Positions 12,801 through 27,800 are shown, counted from the first letter of the stretch. The stretch is 64,000 nucleotides of DNA from Branchiostoma floridae (GCF_000003815.2 NC_049979.1:19523686-19587685); one strand, 5' to 3'. Numbers and translations are program-made. Notes: generated from the sequence alone by a model not told the origin.

Positions 12801-15800
12801 CCAACTAATTGGAACCAACTGTGAGGCTGCCACAAGGTGAGCTACAGGGACAGCCCATACGACTGCGATGATTAATGCTAATACCTTAATTATATTTTCC
12901 ATTCATAGTGGGAGGTGACTTCGAATATCACACGGTTAGATGGGATGGACATCTATGTAGACGTTACCTGCACGCTTTCATTTCTGGGCGCCATGCACAC
13001 AAAAACGAACTGTCTGACATTGAGGACAACAGAAAAACTAATAGGTAGGTACAAAAATAGCTTTTAAGGTACATTAAAGATTATGATTATCTTAGTAATG
13101 CAGCAGGGCTACTGGGTAACCAGCTACATACAAAGGTAATTCGATGGTCCAGAATGTAAAGGGTATTCTGGATAATAGTAATTCTTCCAAAGTCTAACTA
13201 GACGTTAGGCTTTTTTTGGTCACAATGAATTAAATCATCCAGTTGTTAGAAAACTTACGTCTGTACAGTTGCCAGATATGCAGTTGATCTTAATTGGAGT
13301 AAAGGAAAAAGACAATCATCGATAAAGGTCTCTAGATCTCTCAAAGCGTAACGTACATAAGCTGGCAAAAATGCCACATCTCAAAGCGTTGAGTTCAAGG
13401 CTACGGTGTCTGGACCTCTCTCGGTTGCCTCTGTCTGCAGCTCTGTCTTCTCCAGAAAAAAAAACGAGTGACGACTACAAATTAACTTTTGCCGACGTGC
13501 TGATAACAGCCTTGCAATTCACAAGTATTTCGTCAGGGGGTTGTTTGTTGTTTACGTTGCCAGCAGAACATAAGTAGTCAAACTGTAACGATAAAAAAAA
13601 TGAGCCAAGAAAAGAAAACTTACCTGTGAGAGACCACTGCGTTTGAATCATCTCAATGGTGCAGGTGCTACGGCGGGTTGAGATTCTTCTCTGCAAAACT
13701 GATGTGTCTGTCCTCATGGTGTTTCCGAAGAGGGAGGGGGGTCCTTGGTTTTCTTGTCACGTTTTGTCCCAAAAAGTACAAAATTCCGAACATTCTTAGC
13801 TATAACGCTGATATGAGATTGTACCAAAATTAGTTTGCAACGGATTCACTACAGATGGCAACAAAAACTATTTTAATGAAGAACTTTAGACAAGCCTATT
13901 CGGGAGCAAAAAAAACACGTCTGTTGCCTGCGAGCGCCGCCTACCGTCCCTGGTGGCCATAGTTGAGTACCTCAACAGCCAATACGTTGACGTCTATAAA
14001 ATAACATTTTGTGCACTATCAACTTCATATAGAAAATGGTATGATACAAACCTCCTTTCCTAGTTGTACAACGTAAAATGTGATGTCCGCTTGCCTTTGT
14101 AATACCTAGTATTTCCGCCACAGCTGAAACCTTGGAAACAGCCAGTGACATGACCATAACAAGTACAGCACAACCACGCTCCTCTCGTGCAAATGGTAAG
14201 TTTCATTCATACATAACTCATCTAACAAACGATCCTAGCGCCCTGTCCAACCTCATATGTTTCAGGTCTTATCTTACCTTAATTCACACCATTAATTATT
14301 TGATTGCCCTTCTTGTATCTTTATCATGTTCTATGTATTACTTTGCTTTTTATTTATAGATTATAATCAATTTTGATTAGTGTAGAGTGGGGCGAGTATA
14401 AGCTATGTACGATTTTCTCTCCTCCTACATCTGTTTTCGCTATTGTTGTGCAAATACTACAATGAAACAAGCATGCAGGTTTTTCCTAGATATTATGGTT
14501 ATTGGTAAACCCTAGTTTGATGACTTGATGTATCGTGTCCTACTGTGGCATTTTTGGGGTTACTTTTGCGATAAAAATTCTAAGCCAAGGATCGAATTTC
14601 TTCTCAGCACTTCATCAATGAATAGTATGAAAAAATGTTAATCATGCTTTACAGGTGAGTGTAACTGGACGTTCGCAGACGACAGCCAACACCTGTACCG
14701 CCGCACAACACCTGTGCGCTGGAGCAACACAGACTGGCCAACCTCGCAGGTCACAAAAATGAAAATCTCCCCTGCCTTCTGCGGGCCGTGGTCATGTTCT
14801 GTGTCCACCCAGCGGTTTTTGGACAACGGACAATGGAAAAGTCTAACCTCACTTGGACAAGATGTTGCTGGCGACATCTTTGACATTGCCTACAATGATA
14901 TAGTCAACGAGGGGAACTGTACGAGGGAATGGTTTGTCAAGGTGAGGCGACCGTAGTGACTTGTATAGTCACGTTTCCAAACAATACAGTAGGGCCACAC
15001 CGTTTGTCTGATTGAAAGGAAAGCATGCAAAATCGCACTCCGGGCTTGACAAGGTTAAGTAAAAAAGTCACTATTTTAGACTGACAAGAAACAAAACACA
15101 TTCTCACTGTTGTAATTCTACCTATCACATATCTCTTCTTCAATTTACAGCAAGTCTTAGCTTGTGAGTTCACTGCAGTAGATAAGCATATGTGTTACTG
15201 ACTTAAGTTTGGGTAAAGCCGTCATTCAAGAACAAAGTAGAAGTCCTGTTTTCCAAGCGTGCAAATGTAAATTCAGGTTCAATACTCGACACTAGAGAAG
15301 CAATGTCGCACACTAATTAAATGCGAGAGAATTTACACATTAAAAAAGGTGCAATCAAGACTCTGATAATCAGAACATTAACAAGATTTATCTCTCGAAT
15401 TTTCAGTGGAATTACACCACAGCTGTGTCCCGGTTAGGACCACTGATATTTCAACTAGGAGTCCACTGCACCTCAGTCGGCAGACACACACAGACGGGCT
15501 GCATTGCGTTCAAGACTAAAGGAACGCACCACCGTCAGTATTTCTTTATCTTCTCTCATATTCTTGAATGTATCTATCTGCAAAAAAGAGTCCTATGAGA
15601 ATTGTTTATAAGACTGCTAATGCTTATTTTTCGGGCCGACTTGTAACGTAATCTGTTAACGAGTCTGCTCAATGCAAGGCCATCATAGTATTTCTAGGCA
15701 TAGGGCTACCTACTCAATGACAATGGTCACCACGTACCAAGACCCGAACGAAGGCCACTTAAGAGCTGATGTCTGTAAAAACCAAGCAAAATAAAAAAAA

Positions 15801-18800
15801 GTTGGCCAAACTAAAAAAATCAATTTTCCTTACATTTTGTGTGGTGGTAGGGCCTTGGTCCAAACCTACAGAAATGGCAAAGTTTTAGATCTGCGGTCAC
15901 CGGTTGCCATGGCAACGGCCATTTTTCAAAATGGCGGATTTTCACCAAGGGAAGGCCTTGGTCGCGTCCAAAATAGGCCTCCTTTGGACTCCTGTAGCCC
16001 CTACAAATTAACAGATATTTCATTGATTCTCGGATATGTTATTACCCATATTCCAATGAAAAAAATGATATATAGTGATGCTCAAAATATTTTTGTAGTG
16101 AGGTGCAGCAGATGTTTAAAAATGATGTGTTTTCGTGAATTTCCAAAATTGACAAAAATCCATTTTTTGACCATTTTTATTGACCATTAGCTCATTTACA
16201 GGCAAATCAATTTGCTTGATTTTTGGCACAGTTATAGTTTGAACCTTTGTATACATCATATGTAAAACAAAATTTGGCACTCCTACGTATCGGACCGTGG
16301 TGGACCCGAGAGTAAACCAATATTTCCATTCCAAGAAAATCGTAACCATAGAATTATTCCTGGAAAAACAGTCATAGCTTACCAAAAATGAATCTCAGTT
16401 TCATTTTATGTAGCAGAGGAACTTACCTATCACTTATAAAAGCAGTGTTGTTCTAGATTTTTTATAATTGCCTTTAAAATGATTTTATTGAGTTTTTTTG
16501 GTCATTTTTAGACCAAAAATTTATATTTTGGCCCCAGCACCCTGGTATTGCAACCAAATGACCTGAAATTTGGTATAGGAATGTCCTGGACATGTACACA
16601 CATAGGTTGATAACTGGTTTGACGTATAATAGAACAACATGCTGAATTTTGTGACTTTTTTTGGCATTCTCGGCCCAAAAAGTACATTTTTGGCCCCTGT
16701 ACCCTGGTTTTACAACCATTTGACATCTGAAATTTGGCATAGGAATGCCCTGGACACATGCACACATGGATTCAATAACACTTTTGGCATACTGTTCAAC
16801 AAAATGCTACATTTTGTGATTTTTGGTTTATTTTTTTCCAAAAAAAAGTACATTTTTGGCTCCCCTACCCTGGTTTTACAACTGAATGGCCTGGAATTTG
16901 GTATAGCAATGTCCTGAACATATGCGCACATGGATTCAATAACATGTTTTGCATACAGTACAACAAAATGCTTAATCTGAGATTTTTGCCATTTTTTAAA
17001 CCAAAAAAGTCATTTTTTTTTGCTCCTGTTCCCTGGTTTTTCAAGTAAATAACCGGTAAAAATGGAAATGGCTTTTATAACCCGTTTTTGCATACAGTGC
17101 AACAAAACGCATAATGTTGTAATTTTTGGTCGTTTTACCCAAAGTACATTTCTGGCTCCTGTTCCCTATTAGGCTTTACAGGCAAATGACCTCCTAGACG
17201 CCTGTAACCCCCACAAAGTAATATGTTATTACCCATATTTAATAATAAGAAAAGTGATATAAAGTTATACTCGAAAGTTTTTTGTAGTGAGGTGCAGCAG
17301 TTAAAAGATGACGTGTCATTGTAAATTCTAAATTGCCAAAAAGTTTCAGAATTTCAGATTATTTAGTCAGAAAAACAGGGTACAGGAGCCAAAAATGTTT
17401 TTTGGGGGGGTAAAAAAAAGGCAACAAAAAAACACACACAAAATTCAGAATTTCGCTGTACTGTATGACAAGCATGTTATTGAATCCATGTGCGTATATG
17501 TCCAGGGCATTCCTATACCAAAGTTCAGGTCGTCTACTTTTTTTTTTAGTTGTGAAACCAGGCTACAAGGGCCAAAAATGCACTTTTTTGTTTTTAAAAA
17601 ATGGCCCAAAATAACAAATTAAGCATTTTGTTGTATTGTATGCCAAACGTGTTACTGGATCCATCAGCGCATATGTCCAGGGCATTCCCATACCGAATAC
17701 AGGTCATTCAGTTGTAAAGCCAGGGTACAGGAGCCAAAAATATCCTTTTTTTGTAAAAAAAATGACCAAAATTTAGCATTTTGTTGCACAATATGCCAAA
17801 ATTATTATTGACTCTATGTGCGCATGTGTCCAGTGCATTTCTATACCAAATTTCAGGTCATTTAGTTGTAAAACCAGTGTTTAATGGGCCAAAAATGTAC
17901 TTTTGGCGCCAAAAATTACAAAAAGGAGCCAGAAATGTACTTTGGGTAAAACAATGACCAAAATTACAACATTACGCGTTTTGTAGCACTGTATGCAAAA
18001 ACGGGTTATAAAAGCCATTTCCAAGGCGCTCCTATACCAAATTTTTACCGGTTATTTACTTGGAAAACCAGGGAGCAGGAGCAAAAAAATGATTTTGGGA
18101 AAAAAGAATGGCAAAAATTTCAAAATTAAGCATTTTGTTGTTCTGTATGCAAAACATGTTATTGAATCCATGTGCGCATACATGTATGTTCAGGGCATTG
18201 CTATACCGAATTCCAAGTCATCCAGTTGTAAAACCAGGGTAGGGGAGCCAAAAATGGACTTTTTTGGGAAAAAAATAAACCAAAAATCACAAAATGTAGC
18301 ATTTTGTTGAACAGTATGCCAAAAGTGTTATTGAATCCATGTGCGCATGTGTCCAGGGCATTCCTATACCAAATTTCAAATGTCAAATGGTTGTAAAACC
18401 AGGGTACAGGGGCCAAAAATGTACTTTTTGGGCCGAAAATGCCAAAAAAGTCACAAAATTCAGTATTTTGTTCTATTATATGTCAAACCAGTTATCAACC
18501 CATGTGTGTACATGTCCAGGACATTCCTATACCAAATTTCAGGTCATTTGGTTGCAATACCAGGGTGCTGGGGCCAAAATATACATGTTTTGGTCTAAAA
18601 ATGACCAAAAAGACTCAATAAAATCATTTTAAAGGCAATTATAAAAAATCTAGAACAACCCTGCTTTTATAAGTGATAGGTAAGTTCCTCTGCTACATAA
18701 AATGAAACTGAGATTCATTTTTGGTAAGCTATGACTGTTTTTCCAGGAATAATTCTATGGTTACGATTTTCTTGGAATGGAAATATTGGTTTACTCTCGG

Positions 18801-21800
18801 GTCCACCACGGTCCGATACGTAGGAGTGCCAAATTTTGTTTTACATATGATGTATACAAAGGTTCAAACTATAACTGTGCCAAAAATCAAGCAAATTGAT
18901 TTGCCTGTAAATGAGCTAATGGTCAATAAAAATGGTCAAAAAATGGATTTTTGTCAATTTTGGAAATTCACGAAAACACATCATTTTTAAACATCTGCTG
19001 CACCTCACTACAAAAATATTTTGAGCATCACTATATATCATTTTTTTCATTGGAATATGGGTAATAACATATTCAAGAATCAATGAAATCTCTGTTAATT
19101 TGTAGGGGCTACAGGAGTCCAAAGGAGGACTATTTTGGACGCGACTAAGGCCTTCCCTTGGTGAAAATCCGCCATTTTGAAAAATGGCCGTTGCCATGGC
19201 AACCGATGACCGCAGATCTAAAACTTTGCCGTTTTTGTAGGTTTGGACCAAGGCCCTACCACCACACAAAATTTAAGGAAAATCGATTTTTTGAGTTTGG
19301 CCACCCTATGCTTGGTTTTTACAGACAGAGCCTCTTAAGGTATGATCCTAGTGAGGCTGAGAACCTCTGGAGATGTCATAAAAATGCTAATTAGTGTTAT
19401 CCATTGCTTTTGATTTTTTTCTCCAAGCACCTTGTAACTAATAACATTATTTTGAAAATATTATTTTGAGCCATGCCATGGCAGGAGCATACCTTAAAGC
19501 GCCAAGGTAACGGGGTACATGAGTAGGACTGGGACAGCATCACTTCTCCCTAATTAAGTCAGAAACATCATCATTGAGACAATGTTAGGAATCCCCTAAA
19601 TGCTTTAGTACAATAGTTGTGTTTTCAAGCTGCGGAATCGTCCTAAGGCATGATACAGAATGACCTTGGTTTCAACAAGGAGGGTATGAAAGAAACCTTG
19701 GTTTCAATCAGACTGAGGACACATAGGACCTCAGGGGGACGGCGTTCCGAGCATAATGGCGCGGTTCTTATGATTGACCAGATGTGAGTGTTGGCGAGAA
19801 TCGCGATAAGGCCAGAGCAAGTAAAGTCTAGGACGCGCATGGAATTTATTCCCCCCTGACCGATGGTCAACATAAAGAAAATTGGAAAATATGACGTTCA
19901 GTGCTAGTACTATCGAAAACTACCATCATCTTGTGTTTGGTTTCCTAGCACTTATAAAGGTCCGCCGTTTTTTACGATGTCTAACCTGACAGCTTCTGCG
20001 GTACAGAGCAGCCCTATATGGTTAAACGACAACAAAAAGATTATTCACACATACATGTACACACTGTCAACTGCAAACTGATGACGACCCAGATTCTGGG
20101 ACACACCGTTTAAATAGAGCAGTAGTTTGACCTCACATCACGTCATGCGAAAACCAGTCAGACGGGATTAGTTTGGGTAGACGTTTTGATCCAAACTGAT
20201 AGGATGCAACTTAACACGTTACGTATACAAAACTTCATCATAACTGTTCAAGACCCTTGGAGGAAGCCTTTATCTCTGATCACTGAAGTTCTAGTAATCC
20301 AGCTACTATTTCCTGCTGCTAATAGATTGAGTCACAACTTACCCCCCCCCCCCCCCNNNNNNNNNNNNNNNNNNNNNNNNNNNNNNNNNNNNNNNNNNNN
20401 NNNNNNNNNNNNNNNNNNNNNNNNNNNNNNNNNNNNNNNNNNNNNNNNNNNNNNNNTCGTTCACGCGAGTTGTTGACGTCTCGGTCAGGCCCTGAGGCGT
20501 GAGAGGTGAATGGTCGGACCAGCAGCTGTGATTAGGCTAATTACAGACCAACTTTAGGCTTCAAGAAAAGGAACCATTAAGTAGAGTAATGAAGTGTTAC
20601 CTTATCTTACACAAAACAAACTTCCAGTCCATTTGAGATTTACGCCGACATCTACTAGTATGTAGCTGTACTGATCAGTACTTAAGATACAACCTTCCTT
20701 CTATATCTACAGAACGTTTTGGGGCCGCAGGGTCGTCATAAATTATTTTTCCAAACTTTAATTTTTAGAATTTTGCCATTAATATAAAAAAGGATAGGAA
20801 TTATTTTTATGTTCAATATAAGATCAAGTGTCACATGTACAGCGCAGGGAAGTGCAATGTCCTTTAGACATCAGGTGTTACCCTTTTCGCTGTAATATGT
20901 AATGATATATAGTAGATTCCTGTATATTTTCATAGGCCCTAATGTCATCATTAATGAATGCGTTTACAACGCTGAATTAAATTCATGGTAGGTACATGTA
21001 CAGTCCTACATGTACAAATGACCACCTCTGCCAAATGGTTACCTGTCCACTGTGCACATGTTTTGATGGAGCCATGGATTATTTTTCATAGACCCAAGCA
21101 TTAAGACTCCTGTCTATAGCCTGTCTGTTTTCCTCAACTGCCTTGATCGTGAGTGGTCCCCATAAACAGCGCTGACTGCATTATCAAAGGTCATTGGTTG
21201 GTTGGTTGGTTGGTTGATTGATTGATTGATTTCTGTGTCATTGATATTACGGCTCTAGCAAGGAACTTTTGATTTTCTATGTCCATAGCAACTTGAATAT
21301 GAAACATTTGTGTTGCTTCCTACATAGATTGAAGTTCTTTTCCTTGTTCACAGAACCCTCAACTACCACGCCCATAACAACTTCATGGCAGTCAACTTTA
21401 AGCAGCAGTAAGTCAGTCAGTTTTGTATACATTATTATCATTATGAACTTTGATGTCATTTCGGGCGAGGTGTCCTGTCTCTATTTCTAGACGTACATAG
21501 ATCATTTAGTTCTTACTTGATTTCTGTATTTCAGCGAGTACGGCAAGGTCAACGTCGGAAGACAGTAAGTTTTTGCACCACCTATGACTATTTCCCACTC
21601 TGGTTTGCATAAAATATGTAACATTGGATATATCCGGAGTAAAATAGCTACGTCATTTGTTCTTAATTCTCAAGAAAGTTATTTTGAGAGCCACTGATTA
21701 AGAAATTGATTCATCTGTAGTAGGCTGTCATCAAGATCTAAAAAGATCAGTTTGCCATTTGGCGTTTAATTTAAACTAATGAATTATTTTAGTTATCATA

Positions 21801-24800
21801 CCTGTGTTGTTGTGTCTCATTGCCCTAGGTACCACCTCGTCAGCAACAACGACAAGATCAACTGTGGAGAAGAGTGAGTCAGTTTCTACACAATGTTTGG
21901 TTATCTATTCTTTACGTAACTGACTTGCGTTTCATGATGATGACATGCTGTCTATTACTGCTCGAATATTACAAATTGCATCTTTTATTGACCTAGGCAC
22001 TTCAAGGCATACTACCTCAACACCGCCACCAACTACAACAAGTTCTACTTTGTCCCATAGTAAGTTAGATAGTCTGTCTACTTTCTTTGTGTGGAATAAA
22101 CATCCCTGGGTAGGCACCATTGTAATGCTTGTGTATTTCTTGGGGTGCCATGTGAAAAAAAACGTAATTCAAAAGAATGTTCATGACACAAAAGTGATAA
22201 AATTAAAAGTACTATGACTATGCGATAAGTGAGTTTGGGTTCAAAAGTCCAGTAATCTATACCAAAGATTTGTCATTGTGTCAGCAATTGAAGTCATCAG
22301 ACGATCAAAGTCATCCATGGCACATTTATTGCAACTTAATAACGTCTGTTTTGTCATTTTATCGCCACATTTGACACCATACAGCAACATGTTGTACATA
22401 AACATATTTTGCAGGTACGTCAACGGCCACCAGTAGTCCAGCAGCGACGTCATCTGTGCCAATCACTACGACGGATGGTATGACATTTTGAATTGGATGT
22501 ACCTATTTGATCGGGCATTGCGTCCTCTGTAATAAATCTAATAAATATAAAGATTCTATAGCTAGAAATAACCTTATACGGTCCGTAATTAGTCAGCTCA
22601 ATCCAGTAATAGTAGTAATCATCACCCTTAAGTACTTCTAAAAGTGGTGTTCTGCTTTTTTCTCCAGTTGAAACGGTTTCCGACTGTAGCATTGACGGTA
22701 CCTGCCAGACAAGCAACACTTCAGCTTGGGTCAGAGAATTGCAAACCTCTGTACGTATGGCAACATTGTCCTCCGTCCAAGTTCACATTTATCCTTTATC
22801 ATTATACTTTATTTAATATTCCATGTACATAGCTTCAATTTTGCCTTGTGACTCTAGTTGCTGTGTAACTCTTTTTGTAGTTATTCCGTGTCTTGTCTGA
22901 AATATCATGACATACCGCCGTAAATGCCGGTGCCCATATGTCAAACTAGTAGTAAATGTTATAGACAGTTGCTCTGTATCCATGATACATCGAAAATCAC
23001 TTTTGGGGAGTTAAACAAGTTTACAACCCGAAAAGCTAATAAAGTATTTCTTAATTCTATTACATGTATATGACTTGTGTTATTTACATCACAGCTCAAA
23101 CAAAGCGTATCTGCTGGGGACGCCATTTCCATGATCCTGGATCGGCTCCGCAGCGTGAGCATCCTCCTGAGTGGGGACATCATTACAATCGTCCGGATGC
23201 TCAGTACGCTGGTGGAGATACAGGAGCGACAGCTCGAAAACGTACCTCAGGAAGAAAGGAAAGGCATAGCCACTGATTTTACACAGGTATGTAAAATAGG
23301 AAAGGTTCTCTTTACGCATACTTAATAAGCTTGTATGGCATTAAAGAGAAGAATAAGTAATTGTTCAATTAGTTGATTGTTTTAGGAATGTTTAGTGTTT
23401 TACCACAAATCATAAGGTTAGTGCTTCGTACTGTGGGCGCAGGCCTATAGTTTCATTGCCTCTCCCTCTGTTTCTTGAGTCTGCACATGTGATGATTTAT
23501 CGTTCTTTACTTATTGACAGGCAATGGTACAATGCGGAAGTATCGTATTAAAAGACAAGTACAGATCAGCTTGGAACGAAGTTCCATCGGTAAGTGTTCA
23601 TCCATTTTTATTTTTCATTTAATGAACTCAATATGATGCTTATATAACTAGTAGGAATAAGTTGTCCTACAACGACAAGAAGGGCCCTTCCTCTTATGGC
23701 CGTATTACCTCCGTGGAAACAGAGGAATTGTTTTCAGACTGGTTGTTTGTTTGTCCTAATGTGGGTACGAAGTTGTTTTTGTAGATAATATTGTAGAGTG
23801 ACGTCATGTGAGGCCAGGAGATACTGTAACTTGAGAGTGACCTTACCTTAGACCTTAGACCCTCCCGCAACACTGTTGCATTGGTCGACTCGTCGAGCAT
23901 ACTTCCTCCAAAGGTTGCGGTCTTGCGCAGCTACTGCCATGCTTCCCATGCTGTTTAGCCCCATTTTCCTTCCATCATCTAAGATTGTCCATCTTAGTGT
24001 AGTTTTTGGCCTGCCCCTGGGGCGGGTGCCCTTAGGAGCCCATGACATAGCTGTTTTTGTTGTTCTTCTGTCGGAAAGGCGCCATACATGCCCGACAAAT
24101 GACAATTTTGGAAAATTAAATTGGTGTGGGGGCAACGTTAGTCCCCCAGAGTAGGAAGGGTGGCCTGTTGATTTTGTATAATCCTTTGTAACTCTTAACC
24201 TATGATAACTTTTAAGCTTTAATGTCGTTAGGGATCCCAGCCTAGATTGGCAGCAAGTCTCAGCGACAGTATGGAGAAGGCGGGTTTACTGCTGGCCAAG
24301 ACTTCGCCGACTGAAGAAATCTCAATATCCCAGGAAAATGTTGGTAGGTGTGATCCGTTTACTTTGGCTTTGGGAAATGTTCTCTCGCCTTCAGGGATAG
24401 TAGATAAAGAAGGTGTTAAGAAAGTTAAAAGATTTATACTGATCATGAATCTTTTGTACGTCGATGAAGATTAGCCATCCAGGTAATAAGCTACGCAAAA
24501 CGTCAGTCGACAGTTACTCAAGCAACCGGATATGATTTTGAAAACGGTCAGACGTTTTAAACAACATCTGTTGTTTTTCGTGAGGGACACTGGAGAAATC
24601 TTGCTGGCTAGAAATCTAATTCATAGTTAGGATAGACCTGTACGTCAACTAGATCTTTTTTGCATACCAATTCACAGCTAGCAAGATTTCTCCAGTGTCA
24701 CTGACGAAAAACGACGGATAACTGTTTTCATGAATCCTTTGCTTTTATACCACAGTGATGGACATTGTCCCCGCATCAACCGGTAACGCCACCTATCCCA

Positions 24801-27800
24801 ACCTAACGAAGGCTGGTACGTCTCCACAATGGTCTGACGTGATCGACAGGATCACACTCCCACCAGTGGACCGACAAGTCGTGGTGGCCCTATACAACAC
24901 GTTAGGGGATTACTTCAACACCAGACCGGAGGAGACAATAGTCAATTCTCGTGTTATATCGGCATCTCTTGTAAACAGCTCTTCTACTGAGTCCGACCTT
25001 GGTGGTAACGTTACCATCGTTTTGGGACATATAAAGCAAGACGACAAGGTACGTGTCAAGTTCGTATGTGAAATTTTTAGGTAATTCACTCATTGATACC
25101 GCAATTTTCTACCAGAAGTGCTCTATAAATATAACGTTAACCACTTTTACAAATTTTATTACCTTTTTATCGTCTCCTTCTTTGCAGACCGTCAACCTAT
25201 CCACATCTTTTTGCTCTTTCTGGAACCAATCGCGCGGGTAGGTTTTTAGTTTATTGTTTATTTCAGGCATTATGGGCCATACACAAATACAAGTACATTT
25301 AAAACAAAAGTCTACTTGAATTATTTTTTTTAAATGACACAGTATCTCATGGACTATGTACAGCGTATCAATAGTTTCTCCAAAACCTACTCGAAGAGAA
25401 GACGTCCGAAAGTAACAAGAGCCCATTAGTCGGGCCAGTCATTTTGACAATGTGTACCTTTTTTTAAGAAAGCACTATGCAAAAAAGATATACAGTACAT
25501 ACATGTGTCCCAATGAAACGCAATGCTGGTCGAGAAATACAAAATTTAGAACTACTCTGCCTGCTAATGCATGCATAAAGTAAGAAATGTAAGCAGTCAG
25601 ACGTATTAATGGTATGAGTATGTACTTTTTGTCCAGATAGATGCAAGTTACCAAGCAATGCTATTGTTTATTGTTTGTTCAGGTCCCTTGACATTGTAAA
25701 CGCCAGAAGGCACACAGATCATTACTGGAGGAAATGACACTATTTTGTGTATGGTAATGTTCATGCATGTATCAACTATTCACTATGTAAATATGAATAT
25801 GTAATCACCACTAACTCCATATTGCCTTTATTTGTGAAGAAATTGGTCTACAGATGGTTGCACAGCAAAAGTGACTGATGACGGCCACACCATCTGTGAA
25901 TGTAACCATCTCACCAACTTTGCGATCCTGGTGGACGTAATAGGACATAAGGTAAGTGTGTGGATGCCTATCTGAAGACTTGTTACTACGTTGAAATAGA
26001 TTTTAGAGATCCCGAAGGATGCCTACTACGATGATAATTCTTCTACTTGTTCTGTCTCAATCTACTTACAGGACAGTGAAGCTATGAAAATATGTCACCA
26101 CAAATTGTGCACCTTCATTACTCGATTCAATCTCTTGCATTTTCCAGGATGAATTTGCTCTCCATGTCATCACCTACATCGGATGTATCATCTCCATCGC
26201 GAGTCTTCTCTTCTGCATCTGTGCCTTCTTGGGAAGAAGGTGAAGATCATCAATTCCTCATTTTTAGATTGTATCTCTTCTACTCATGTCTGACATCTTT
26301 TTATAAAATGCACGATTAAGCAGGGATGGTCCCAGCCATAGCCAGACGTCATCTAATGACAGTTCGCCATCTTGTTTCAGACGAGTTCGTTGTCCCCGCA
26401 CCATAATACTTGCAAACTTGTGCATCTGTCTGTTGGTTGCTGAGGTGGTCTTCCTAGCCGCAGTTGACAAAACGCAGAATAAGGTACTTTTTCCGATTAG
26501 AAGATTCTAGAAAGACCTCAGATGTCCATTAGAATTGCTTAACCCAATTGCTTCGATTAGTTGCGCTTATACAATTCAAATCTGTCTTGAGGTCTGTGTA
26601 TGATATCAACATATCATTGTAATCAATAACAACGATTATTTGTGCACGAGTATACATAAAAACACTGACATGTCCTCGGTAAAATGAAAAAGAATCTTTC
26701 ACAAATCCAGGGGTTAACTCTATTGTTTTAACTCTTGAAATAACTCAAACAAATGTCGCTCACCCTACGAAAGTTGAAATGCATAAAACCACATTGGTCG
26801 GCATCAGGCACCGGGTAATCGTCCCTAACAATATGCGTCAACGTTTTTTAACTTTGCTTAGGTCAGATTTGAGTCAGAACTCCCGAGAAAAACATTCTGA
26901 CATTTGAGAGCTGCTATTGTGAAAGATTTTTCTTGGAACCAAGACAGATGAGCTTTAATTTTGCATCCCCAGACCGTCTGTACTGTCATTGCCATCGCTC
27001 TCCACTACCTGTTCCTGGCCGTGTTCGCCTGGATGTGTGTGGAAGGGATAGAGCTGTACATCATACTTGTCAAGATCTTCAACTTAAAGAGTTCCCGAAT
27101 GGTCTACTACTATCTGTTAGGCTATGGTTAGTACATACATCATTGCTTGGGATTACTTGCACACGCGTTTTACATATTGTTGAGTGTATACAAGAGAGAT
27201 TGATTAATAATGAGTTCCAAACGACACCAATGAGTTTTGCAATGACAGCTTTACCGATATTCAATGCTTTGTAGAGGTGTCCAAAATATTCATACTCATA
27301 AACTCGAAGGAAACACTAAGTAAATGTTTGTTTCTTTGTTTGTTTTGTTTGTTTGAACGGAAACACCAAGTAAATGTTTGTTTCTTTGTTTGTTTGTTTT
27401 GTTTGAACCTTTATTTATCCGAGAAGCTCAAATCGACCTGCAGTATATACAGTTTACATCATTTTTAAATGATGTAATCATTTTTTAAAAGTCCTAATGA
27501 GTCTGACATTGTACTTAGTTTTGCATGTAATATAGAATAAAAACAGTCTGACTTCTTTTCGTAATTACTAATTACAATTAGATGTGGCTTCTTCTACACC
27601 AAACTGTTTCCATGGTTTTAACAGGGACACCAGGCGTGGTGGTGGGTGTCTCAGTGACAGTCAACTACTTGATGGGGCTGGATGGATACGTCACAGAAAA
27701 ATAGTAATATTTTATTCTTAGCTATGTGAAAACACTCATTGCAGTCTGATTAAGATATAAAAACGCCTCACTGGGCGTTATTTTTATAGAATGATGTGTT

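Larger units (their letters stand above)
10647..13044 (+). other. Unrecognised six-Cys ectodomain, copy 1 (aGPCR-2)
   Basis: Encoded by 10647-10909 and 12909-13044 (133 residues, phases 1-0-1). Key features: ECTWTLAD start, YLYRRT, IRWPDQNWP, CWGWKCFITSQKFLHSGQW, LSSLGDGV, CRRLWFVQW, then two C-terminal Cys (VTCTLSFL, TNCLTLR). Six cysteines align with copy 2. I cannot assign it to a known family; a disulphide-rich extracellular binding module is the plain reading. Confidence 0.7.
22668..25951 (+). other. GAIN domain and GPS of aGPCR-2
   Basis: 22668-22750 starts with a Cys pair (DCSIDGTC). 23095-23589 encodes amphipathic helices (ISMILDRLRSVSILLSG) typical of GAIN subdomain A. 24232-25048 encodes the subdomain B beta region with several N-x-S/T sites. 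25188-25237 and 25840-25951 carry the GPS, CSFWNQS and CECNHLTNFAILVDV. Cleavage is expected between L and T of HLT. Confidence 0.88.

Noticed and set aside
12700-12855. Possible tRNA gene on the - strand
   Set aside because: A- and B-box-like motifs are present, but acceptor and anticodon stems do not pair and sequence continues as a SINE.
13371-13717. Frames in the intron between 13044 and 14124, including a possible donor at about 13622 on the - strand
   Set aside because: No homology or second supporting signal; the host gene splices in phase without them.
15837-19269. Mirrored 117- and 89-residue frames considered as a transposon protein
   Set aside because: They are identical because they lie in inverted arms of a palindrome. 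They are low in complexity, lack motifs, and overlap on opposite strands.
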